A model generated the notes under the pieces. That model saw only the letters and a list, made by a program, of their open reading frames with translations. It was not told where the DNA came from and ran no database searches. DNA of 64,000 nucleotides from Prauserella isguenensis. Lineage in GTDB: Bacteria; Actinomycetota; Actinomycetes; Mycobacteriales; Pseudonocardiaceae. The position numbers were made by a program, and so were the translations under genes. Below are positions 57,283-64,000 of this stretch, piece after piece (position 1 is the first letter of the stretch; each line of letters opens with the position of its first letter). Location: positions 372,001 through 436,000 of the forward strand of contig NZ_JACHWU010000004.1 of assembly GCF_014191605.1 (NCBI RefSeq), in the 5' to 3' direction.

Positions 57283-57321
57283 TCATGTGGAGCACGACCT
57301 CCCCGCAGGAAGGAGTCTGCG

Positions 57322-58926
57322 ATGCCGCACCGGGAATGGGACGCCGAAGCCGACGTCGTGATCGTCGGGTTCGGGGGTGCGGGGGCGTGCGCCGCCGTCG
57401 ACGCCTGTGATCACGGCGCCGACGTGCTCGTGCTCGACCGGTTCCACGGCGGTGGTGCGACCGCCATCAGCGGCGGCGTCGTCTACGCGGGAGGTGGAAC
57501 CCCGCACCAGCGGGCCGCGGGGTTCGACGACAGTACCGAGTCGATGCTCGAGTACCTCCGGCTCGAGACCGACGGGGTCGTCTCGGACGAGACGCTGTCG
57601 CGGTTCTGCGCGCAGAGTCTCGACAACCTGCGCTGGCTCGAGCAGCACGGCGCGGTCTTCGAAGGCAGCATGGCGCCGCGCAAGACGTCGTATCCGACCA
57701 ATGAGCACTACCTGTACTACTCCGGTAACGAGCTCGCCCCGCCGTTCTCCGACGCCGCGGCCCCCGCGCCGCGCGGACACCGTGCCAAGGGCAAGGGCGT
57801 GTCGGGCAAGCCGCTGTTCGCGGCGCTGCGCAAGGCGGTGGCGCGCAGGCCGATCGCGGTGCGCACGCAGACCAGGGCCACCGGGCTCGTCACCGACGGC
57901 GACCGCGTCGTCGGCGTGGAGGCGACCGAGCTCCGCAAGTCCTTTCCGCGCTGGCTGCACCGCGCGCTGTCGGCGGCCAACCGCAAGCTGAACATCTACT
58001 ACCGCCCACTGGGCCGGATGCTCGACGGGCCCATCGCCAACCTGGAACGCGGGTACGGAGAGGTGCGCCGGTTCCGCGCTCGCCGCGGCGTCGTGCTCGC
58101 CGCGGGCGGATTCGTGTTCAACCGGCCGCTCCTGGCCGAGCACGCGCCCGCCTACCGGCGCGGATCCTCGCTCGGCACGATCGGGGACGACGGCAGCGGC
58201 ATCGCCCTCGGCGAATCGGCGGGCGGCCGGGCCGACCGGATGCACCGGGTGTCGGCGTGGCGGTTCTTCAACCCGCCGCTCGCGATGATCGACGGGGTGC
58301 TCGTGAACAACCGCGGCGAGCGCATCTGCAACGAGGCGTACTACGGCGCGCGCATCGGCGACCACGTCGCGCGGCAGCCCGACGCGGAGGCGTACCTGAT
58401 CATCGACGCCCGCACCCGCGCCGAGGCGCTCCGGCAGGTCCCGTCGCAGACGCTGTGGTTCCAGCGGCTGCAGGCCGAGTACGTCCTGCGGCTGGGCAAC
58501 GTCTCCGGGGGTGACCTGCCGACACTGGCCCGCAAGCGGGGTATCGACCCGGACGGGTTGGCCCGCACGATCGCGGAGTACAACGCCGGCGCCGCAGCCG
58601 GTCGCGACCGGATGGGGAAGGACCCCGCGCACGTGCGGGCGCTGTCGGCCGGCCCGTTTCACGCGATCGACTGCTCCATCCGTACGCAGCCCGCGTTCCC
58701 GATCCCGATGATCACGCTCGGCGGGCTGGCCGTCGACGAGGCCACCGGCGCCGTCACCCGCGGCGACGGCTCGGCCGTGCCGGGGCTGTACGCCGCGGGC
58801 CGCAACGCCGTCGGCGTGTGCTCGGAGTCCTACGTCAGCGGTCTGTCCATTGCGGACTGCGTGTTCTCCGGGCGCCGCGTGGCGGCCGCACTGACCGAGA
58901 AGCGATTTCAGGAGGAACAGGCATGA
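57322..58926 (+). CDS. FAD-dependent dehydrogenase (fumarate reductase/ketosteroid dehydrogenase family)
   Basis: 534 residues from ATG 57322, preceded by AGGAAGGAG. The FAD site is VVIVGFGGAGACAAVDA (about residues 12-28), with FHGGGATAISGGVVYAGGG next, RGVVLAAGGFVFNRPLL near 274-290, and the C-terminal FAD motif VPGLYAAGRNAVGVCSES. It belongs to the FAD_binding_2 family of steroid dehydrogenases and fumarate reductases, but lacks the full KstD signature seen in the gene two places on. Ferredoxin overlaps its end by 4 bases, so electron transfer to that protein is plausible. Confidence 0.82.
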   Translation: MPHREWDAEADVVIVGFGGAGACAAVDACDHGADVLVLDRFHGGGATAISGGVVYAGGGTPHQRAAGFDDSTESMLEYLRLETDGVVSDETLSRFCAQSLDNLRWLEQHGAVFEGSMAPRKTSYPTNEHYLYYSGNELAPPFSDAAAPAPRGHRAKGKGVSGKPLFAALRKAVARRPIAVRTQTRATGLVTDGDRVVGVEATELRKSFPRWLHRALSAANRKLNIYYRPLGRMLDGPIANLERGYGEVRRFRARRGVVLAAGGFVFNRPLLAEHAPAYRRGSSLGTIGDDGSGIALGESAGGRADRMHRVSAWRFFNPPLAMIDGVLVNNRGERICNEAYYGARIGDHVARQPDAEAYLIIDARTRAEALRQVPSQTLWFQRLQAEYVLRLGNVSGGDLPTLARKRGIDPDGLARTIAEYNAGAAAGRDRMGKDPAHVRALSAGPFHAIDCSIRTQPAFPIPMITLGGLAVDEATGAVTRGDGSAVPGLYAAGRNAVGVCSESYVSGLSIADCVFSGRRVAAALTEKRFQEEQA

Positions 58927-59117
58927 GGATCGTCGTCGACTGGGACCTGTGCGAGTCCAACGGGATCTGTGAAGCCGTCGCCCCCGATGTGTTCGAACTG
59001 GACGAGGACGAGAACCTGGTCCTCAAGGCCGACCCGGACGCCGAGAACCGCGGCCGCATCCTGCAGGCCGTGGAGTCGTGCCCGAAGGCCGCGCTGTCGC
59101 TGGACGAGTCCGAGTGA
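58923..59117 (+). CDS. 3Fe-4S type ferredoxin (FdxD-like)
   Basis: 64 residues. Three cluster cysteines appear as DLCESNGIC (Cys10, Cys16) and ESCPKAAL (Cys54), the pattern of single 3Fe-4S ferredoxins serving actinobacterial P450s and oxygenases. It is acidic, as usual. Mycobacterial Rv3503c (fdxD) is also embedded in the mce4/fadE26 locus. It lies between two FAD dehydrogenases with 4-base overlaps on both sides, so it is made with them and may carry electrons for them or for a steroid P450 elsewhere. Confidence 0.9.
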   Translation: MRIVVDWDLCESNGICEAVAPDVFELDEDENLVLKADPDAENRGRILQAVESCPKAALSLDESE

Positions 59118-61012
59118 CGGGCGGGCAGGCGGGTGCACCGGGGTCGCGCGGCGGCGCCGCGGTGGAGGAGTTCGACGTCGTCGTGGTCGGCAGCGGCGCC
59201 GCCGGGCTGACCGCGGCGTTGCGGGCCGCGCACCTCGGGCTGTCGACCGTGGTGCTCGAGAAGGCCGCCGCGTTCGGCGGCTCCACGGCCCGTTCCGGTG
59301 GCGGCGTGTGGGTTCCCGGCAACGACGCGCTCCGGCGAGCCGGTGTGCCGGACACGCCGGAGACCGCGCGCGAGTACCTGCACGCCATCGTGGGCGATGC
59401 GGCCGAACCGGAACGGATCGACGCCTACCTGGAACACGGCCCGGACGTGTTGTCGTTCGTGGAGCGGACCACGCCGCTGCGGCTGCGCTGGGTGCGCGGC
59501 TACTCCGACTACTACCCCGAGGCCCCCGGCGGCAAGGCGGTCGGCCGCTCCGCCGAGCCGAAACCCGTCGACGCCCGGCTGCTGGGAGAGGACCGCGACA
59601 GGCTCGAACCTCCGTACAGCGCGCCGCCGCTCGGCGTACCGCTCGGGCAGGCGGACTACCGGTGGCTGAGCCTGATCGCGCGTCACCCGCGGGGGCTGCT
59701 GACGTTGCTGAGCCTCGGTCTGCGCTGGCTGGGAGGGCTACTGCTGGGCAAACGGCAGCTCGTCATGGGCCAGGCGATCGCCGCGGCGTTGCAGGTCGGC
59801 GTCCGCCGGGCCGGCGTCGAGGTGCGGCTGAACAGTCCGCTGCTGCGTCTCGAGAGCGACGGGGCCCGGGTCACCGGCGTCGTGGTGGGCCGGGACGGCG
59901 ACGAGGCGGTGGTGCGCGCCCGCCACGGCGTGGTGCTGGCCGCGGGCGGATTCGAACACAACGCCGCGATGCGGGAACGTCACCAGCGCGCGCCGATCGG
60001 TACGGAATGGACGGTCGGTGCGAAGGCCAACACCGGCGACGCCATCGCCGCGGCGACGGCGGTGGGCGCCGCGGTCGACCTGATGGACGACGCCTGGTGG
60101 GGTCCGTCGATCCCGCTGCCGGGCGGACCGTGGTTCGCGCTGGCGGAACGGTCCCGGCCGGGCAGTATCATGGTGAACGAGCGCGGCGAACGGTTCGTCA
60201 ACGAGTCGGCCCCCTATGTCGACGCCGTGCACGCGATGTACGGCGGGGATCAGGGCCGCGGCGACGGGCCCGGCGAAAACATCCCGACCTGGCTGGTGTT
60301 CGACCAGCGGTACCGCAACCGGTACATGTTCACCGGGCTCGGGCCCCGCCAGCCCCTGCCGGGGCGCTGGTACAAGCACGGCATCGTGGTGCAGGCGCCG
60401 TCGGTCGGCGAACTGGCCGAGAAGATGGGCGTACCGGCCGCGGCGCTGGAGTCCACAGTGGAACGCTTCAACGGGTACGCCAGGGCGGGCGAGGACGCCG
60501 AGTTCGGCCGTGGCCGCAGCCGCTACGACCACTACTACGGCGACCCGCGGAACCGGCCCAATCCGAGCCTCGGCGAGCTGAACCGCGCCCCGTTCTACGC
60601 CGTGAAGATGGTGCCCGGGGACCTCGGCACGAAGGGCGGCGTGCGCACGGACACGCGGGCGCGGGTGCTGCGCGAGGACGAATCGGTGATCGACGGGCTC
60701 TACGCGGCGGGCAACACCAGCGCCGCCGTCATGGGCCGCACCTACGCGGGACCCGGCGCGACGATCGGCCCGGCGATGGTCTTCGGGTATCTGGCCGCCG
60801 AGGACCTGGCCGCGGCCGGTACCGCTGTGTCCGGCACCGTGGGCGGCTCGGACGTGGTGGACGAATCGGGCGGCGCAACTGAAACGGGCGGCGTAAGTGA
60901 TGCGGGCGGCGTAAACGAATCGGGCGGCCTGAGTGAATCGGGCGCTGTGGTCGAATCCGGCACGTCGGGCGGCGGTGGTTCGCACGACGCGAGCGCCGAG
61001 GGCGCGGCGTAA
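59114..61012 (+). CDS. 3-ketosteroid Delta1-dehydrogenase-like flavoprotein
   Basis: 632 residues from GTG 59114 (GTGA overlap). KstD signatures are strong: GSGAAGLTAALRAAHLGLST, FGGSTARSGGGVWVPGND, GYSDYYPEAPGGKAVGRS (first active-site Tyr region), GERFVNESAPYVD (second Tyr), and TYAGPGATIGPAMVFGYLAA (third Tyr and oxyanion Gly). The enzyme introduces the C1-C2 double bond in ring A of 3-ketosteroids, a key step of ring opening. It carries an added C-terminal tail of 6-residue repeats (about 584-616). The context with mce4, Hsd4A and FadE26/27 supports steroid breakdown. Confidence 0.88.
   Translation: MTGGQAGAPGSRGGAAVEEFDVVVVGSGAAGLTAALRAAHLGLSTVVLEKAAAFGGSTARSGGGVWVPGNDALRRAGVPDTPETAREYLHAIVGDAAEPERIDAYLEHGPDVLSFVERTTPLRLRWVRGYSDYYPEAPGGKAVGRSAEPKPVDARLLGEDRDRLEPPYSAPPLGVPLGQADYRWLSLIARHPRGLLTLLSLGLRWLGGLLLGKRQLVMGQAIAAALQVGVRRAGVEVRLNSPLLRLESDGARVTGVVVGRDGDEAVVRARHGVVLAAGGFEHNAAMRERHQRAPIGTEWTVGAKANTGDAIAAATAVGAAVDLMDDAWWGPSIPLPGGPWFALAERSRPGSIMVNERGERFVNESAPYVDAVHAMYGGDQGRGDGPGENIPTWLVFDQRYRNRYMFTGLGPRQPLPGRWYKHGIVVQAPSVGELAEKMGVPAAALESTVERFNGYARAGEDAEFGRGRSRYDHYYGDPRNRPNPSLGELNRAPFYAVKMVPGDLGTKGGVRTDTRARVLREDESVIDGLYAAGNTSAAVMGRTYAGPGATIGPAMVFGYLAAEDLAAAGTAVSGTVGGSDVVDESGGATETGGVSDAGGVNESGGLSESGAVVESGTSGGGGSHDASAEGAA
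60863..60961 (+). repeat. 18-bp coding repeat in the tail of the KstD-like gene
   Basis: Five and a half 18-bp units encode ESGGAT, ETGGVS, DAGGVN, ESGGLS, ESGAVV, ESG. Codons such as GAA, ACT, GTA and AAC make the stretch less GC-rich than its surroundings. Confidence 0.9.
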
Positions 61013-61047
61013 CCGGCTCTCGCCGGGCCGTCGCCTCGTCGCCGCGA

Positions 61048-61101
61048 CGCCCGACTCCGGTCCCGGTGTGCCGGGGCCGGCCTCGGCCCCGGAGCCGGGC
61101 G
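61048..61101 (+). terminator. Terminator after the KstD-like operon
   Basis: CCGGGGCCG (61071-61079) pairs with CGGCCCCGG (61084-61092) around a 4-base loop. An outer CGCCCG (61048-61053) can pair with CGGGCG (61096-61101). It lies in the 134-bp gap before murE. Confidence 0.65.
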
Positions 61102-61146
61102 GCGACCGCTGAGCGGTGCGACTGCGGACGTGGGTAACCTTCCCGC

Positions 61147-62736
61147 GTGTCTGTCAACAAGCACGAGCGCGATGTCGGCGAGCGCGGTGTCCCTGCGTCC
61201 GGTCGTTCCGGACCGCCGCGGCCCGCGTACACCGAACCGGTTCCCGTGACGACGCTCGTGGCGCGCTCCGACTCCCGGCTCCTCGCCGACCCGACCGCAC
61301 CCGAGGTGGCGGTGACGGGGGCGACGCTGCGGGGGCAGGACGTCCGGCCCGGCGACCTGTTCGCCGCGCTTCCCGGCGCGCGCGTGCACGGCGCGGACTT
61401 CGCCGCCGACGCCATCGCCGCGGGCGCCGCCGCGATCCTCACCGACGAGGCCGGTGCCGAACGTCCCGCCATCGCCGAGACCGAGCTGCCCGTCCTCGTG
61501 CACACCGCGCCGCGCGCGGCGCTCGGCGAGATCGCCGCCTGGATCTACGGGGAGCCGTCGCTGACGCTCAACGTCCTCGGAATCACGGGTACCTCGGGCA
61601 AGACGACCACCACCTACCTCGTCGAAGCGGGACTGCGCGCGGCCGGTCACACCACGGGCCTCATCGGCACGGTCGAGACCCGGGTCGCGGGCGAACGACT
61701 CGCCAGCGCGTTCACCACCCCGGAGGCGCCGGACCTGCAGGCGCTGTTCGCGCTGATGGTCGAACAGGGCGTGACGCACGTGCCGATGGAGGTCTCCAGC
61801 CACGCGCTGAGCCTCGGCCGGGTGAACGGCACCCGGTGCACCGTCGGCGCGTTCACCAACCTGTCGCAGGATCACCTCGACTTCCACCGCGACATGGACG
61901 AGTACTTCGCCGCGAAGGCCCTGCTGTTCGACGGCCGGTCGACGAGCGAGGTCGTGGTCGTTGACGCCGACTGGGGCCGCAGGCTCGTCACCCCGCAGAC
62001 GATCACGGTCGGCTCCGGCCCCGACGTCGACGCCGCGTGGTGGGCGAGCGACATCGCCGTGACGCCGACCGGGGAACAGGGCTTCACCCTCCACGCGCCG
62101 GACGGGCGCAGCGCCCGCGCGAGCATCCCGCTGCCGGGTGAGTTCAACGTCGCCAACGCGACCCTCGCCGCGGCGATCCTCGACACGGCGGGTGTACCTC
62201 TCGACACGATCGTCACCGGACTGTCGTCCGTCGAGGTGCCGGGCCGGATGGAGCGCGTCGTGCTGGGCCAGCCGTTCGCCGCCGTCGTCGACTACGCGCA
62301 CAAGCCCGCGGCCGTCACGGAGGCGCTGCGGGCGCTGCGGGCGCGCACCCGAGGGCGCATCATCACGGTGCTCGGATGCGGCGGCGATCGCGACACCGCG
62401 AAGCGGCCCGTCATGGGTGAGGCGGCGGTACGCGGCAGCGAGCTGGTGATCGTCACCGACGACAATCCGCGCAGCGAGGACCCGGCGGCCATCCGGGCCG
62501 AGATGCTGCAGGGCGCCCGGGCCGTGCCCGCGGCCGAGGCGGGTGAGATCCGCGAGATCGGTGACCGTAGGGAGGCCATCGTCGCGGCGGTCGCCGCGGC
62601 CGGCCCCGGCGACGTCGTGCTCGTGGCGGGCAAAGGACATGAGAGCGGACAGAACATCGCGGGCGTGGTGCATCCCTTCTCCGATCGGGATGAACTCGCG
62701 GCCGCCATCCGCGACGGACTCGAGGTGAGCGTGTGA
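61147..62736 (+). CDS. murE: UDP-N-acetylmuramoyl-tripeptide synthetase (meso-DAP ligase)
   Basis: 529 residues from GTG 61147. The ATP loop is GITGTSGKTTTTYLVEAGL (about residues 142-160), with the nucleotide-region VPMEVSSHAL and the DNPRSEDP motif (about 439-446) that selects meso-diaminopimelate. It adds the third residue to UDP-MurNAc-dipeptide in peptidoglycan synthesis. The first 35 residues are extra compared with short MurE forms. murF follows with a 4-base overlap (GTGA). Upstream there is no ftsI, the usual neighbour in the dcw cluster. Confidence 0.96.
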   Translation: MSVNKHERDVGERGVPASGRSGPPRPAYTEPVPVTTLVARSDSRLLADPTAPEVAVTGATLRGQDVRPGDLFAALPGARVHGADFAADAIAAGAAAILTDEAGAERPAIAETELPVLVHTAPRAALGEIAAWIYGEPSLTLNVLGITGTSGKTTTTYLVEAGLRAAGHTTGLIGTVETRVAGERLASAFTTPEAPDLQALFALMVEQGVTHVPMEVSSHALSLGRVNGTRCTVGAFTNLSQDHLDFHRDMDEYFAAKALLFDGRSTSEVVVVDADWGRRLVTPQTITVGSGPDVDAAWWASDIAVTPTGEQGFTLHAPDGRSARASIPLPGEFNVANATLAAAILDTAGVPLDTIVTGLSSVEVPGRMERVVLGQPFAAVVDYAHKPAAVTEALRALRARTRGRIITVLGCGGDRDTAKRPVMGEAAVRGSELVIVTDDNPRSEDPAAIRAEMLQGARAVPAAEAGEIREIGDRREAIVAAVAAAGPGDVVLVAGKGHESGQNIAGVVHPFSDRDELAAAIRDGLEVSV

Positions 62737-64000
62737 TCGAGATGAGCATGGCCGAGATCGCCGAGGTGACCGGCGGCCGGCTGCACCGTGCCGACGGCAC
62801 CGAGCGCGTGACGGCGTCGGTCGAATTCGACTCGCGCAAGCTCACCGGCGGCGGACTGTTCGTGGCGCTGCCCGGCGAACGGGTCGACGGGCACGCGTTC
62901 GCGGCGAAGGCCGTCGCCGACGGTGCCGCGGGCGTGCTCGCGGGCCGCGAGGTGGACGCGCCGTCGGTGATCGCACCGCCGGTCGAGGCGGCCCACGCGA
63001 ACGCGATGGCGCTGGCCGGCGACAGCGACGGGGCCGGCGCGGCGGTGCTCGCCGCCCTCGGCAGACTCGCCCGGCACGTCGTCACGCGGCTGACCGAGGG
63101 CGGCATGACGGTCGTCGGCGTGACCGGTTCGTCCGGCAAGACCTCCACCAAGGACCTCATCGCCCAGCTGCTCGAACCGCTCGGCTCGACGATCGCCCCG
63201 CCCGGCTCGTTCAACAACGAGCTCGGCCACCCCTGGACCGCGCTGCGGGCGGACGCCTCGACGCGCAACCTCGTGCTCGAGCTGTCGGCGCGAGGGCCGG
63301 GACACATCGCCGAGCTGGCGCAGATCGCGCCCCCGACGATCGGTGCCGTGCTCAACGTGGGCACCGCCCACGTCGGCGAGTTCGGCTCCCGCGAGGGCAT
63401 CGCGCAGACGAAGGGGGAGTTGGTCGAGGCGCTGCCCGCCGACGGAGTGGCCGTGCTCAACGCCGACGATCCGCTGGTCGCCGCAATGGCGTCCCGTACC
63501 GCGGCGCGGGTCGTGTTCGTCGGCGAGAGCGCCGAGGCGACCGTCCGGGCCGAGGACGTCCGCCTCGACGACCAGGCGCGTGCGTCGTTCCGGCTCGTCG
63601 CCCCCCAGGGCACCGCCGACGTGACGTTGTCCCTGCACGGCGAGCACCACGTCGGCAACGCCCTCACCGCCGCGGCCATCGCCCTCGAGCTGGGCACGCC
63701 CGTCGCCGAGGTGGCCGAGCGGCTCTCCGGCGCCGAACGCCGGTCCTCGCGTCGCATGGAGGTCACCACGCGCGACGACGGCGTCACGGTGCTCAACGAC
63801 TCCTACAACGCCAACCCCGAGTCGATGAAGGCGGCGCTCAAGACCCTGGCTTCGATGACCCGGTCCAGCGGCCGACGATCGTGGGCGGTCCTGTCGGAGA
63901 TGGGTGAACTGGGTACCGATAGCGTGTCCGCGCACGACGAGATCGGCAGGCTCGCGGTGCGCCTGAACATCAGCAGGCTCGTGGTGGTCGGAGACGCGGC
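62733..64000 (+). CDS. murF: UDP-MurNAc-pentapeptide synthetase, 5' part (runs off the window)
   Basis: The first 422 residues are present and the frame is still open at the right edge. GTG 62733 overlaps the murE stop. Start VIEMSMAEIAEVTGGRL, ATP loop VGVTGSSGKTSTKDLIAQL (about residues 128-146), PGSFNNELGHPWTALRA, LNVGTAHVGEFGS and DSYNANPESMKAAL are all MurF signatures. It adds D-Ala-D-Ala to the UDP-MurNAc-tripeptide. It continues the cell-wall cluster; mraY would be expected next. Confidence 0.95.
   Translation, partial: MIEMSMAEIAEVTGGRLHRADGTERVTASVEFDSRKLTGGGLFVALPGERVDGHAFAAKAVADGAAGVLAGREVDAPSVIAPPVEAAHANAMALAGDSDGAGAAVLAALGRLARHVVTRLTEGGMTVVGVTGSSGKTSTKDLIAQLLEPLGSTIAPPGSFNNELGHPWTALRADASTRNLVLELSARGPGHIAELAQIAPPTIGAVLNVGTAHVGEFGSREGIAQTKGELVEALPADGVAVLNADDPLVAAMASRTAARVVFVGESAEATVRAEDVRLDDQARASFRLVAPQGTADVTLSLHGEHHVGNALTAAAIALELGTPVAEVAERLSGAERRSSRRMEVTTRDDGVTVLNDSYNANPESMKAALKTLASMTRSSGRRSWAVLSEMGELGTDSVSAHDEIGRLAVRLNISRLVVVGDA

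Overview
This is a very GC-rich actinobacterial chromosome segment, most likely from the Pseudonocardiaceae (a Saccharomonospora/Prauserella/Amycolatopsis-type genome; the genus is a guess). The evidence is heavy use of GTG starts, actinobacterial gene pairs (lexA facing a LysM protein, nrdR-nrdJ, ideR with galactose genes), a complete mce operon and FadD17/FadE26/FadE27-type enzymes. I see no rRNA, tRNA, CRISPR array, insertion sequence or prophage.

Layout. 0-9.5 kb: an OFA-type MFS carrier (cut at the left edge) with a one-helix partner, a secreted M14 carboxypeptidase, a GPP34 protein, valS, a secreted SGNH esterase and a DUF1989 protein. 9.5-18.3 kb: hflX, an anchored surface protein, lexA, a divergent LysM protein that looks SOS-controlled, then nrdR and the B12-dependent ribonucleotide reductase nrdJ. 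18.6-25.7 kb: mostly exported or hydrolytic enzymes (lysozyme-like protein, prolyl oligopeptidase, class A beta-lactamase fold, CocE/PepX-type peptidase) and a DUF4192 protein. 25.6-34 kb: an ideR-galK-galE operon on the minus strand, a rhodanese, and the pair AcuC deacetylase plus GNAT/acyl-CoA-synthetase (Pat-like), which probably control acyl-CoA synthetases by reversible lysine acylation.

33.9-61 kb is a steroid/lipid uptake and breakdown island. FadE26-FadE27-FadD17-like genes run left. An alcohol dehydrogenase, Hsd4A-like SDR, aldehyde dehydrogenase, second SDR, yrbE4A-B, mce4A-F and two Mce-associated proteins run right as one tightly overlapping operon. A second block follows: GT4 glycosyltransferase, methyltransferase, alpha/alpha-toroid protein, and a convergent second methyltransferase. 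The last block holds two FAD-dependent dehydrogenases (one with 3-ketosteroid Delta1-dehydrogenase signatures) flanking a 3Fe-4S ferredoxin. Four palindromes resembling the KstR operator (TNNAACNNGTTNNA) lie in front of these blocks, which suggests one steroid-responsive regulon. 61.1-64 kb: murE and murF (cut at the right edge) of the cell-wall cluster.

The main unexplained items are the KstR-box-linked glycosyltransferase/methyltransferase/toroid cassette, a 43-bp dispersed element read in frame inside both valS and the fadE26-like gene, and an exactly 32-bp-periodic array of CCACA sites with DnaA-box matches upstream of nrdR. Gene calls come from reading translations and motifs; no database search was run.
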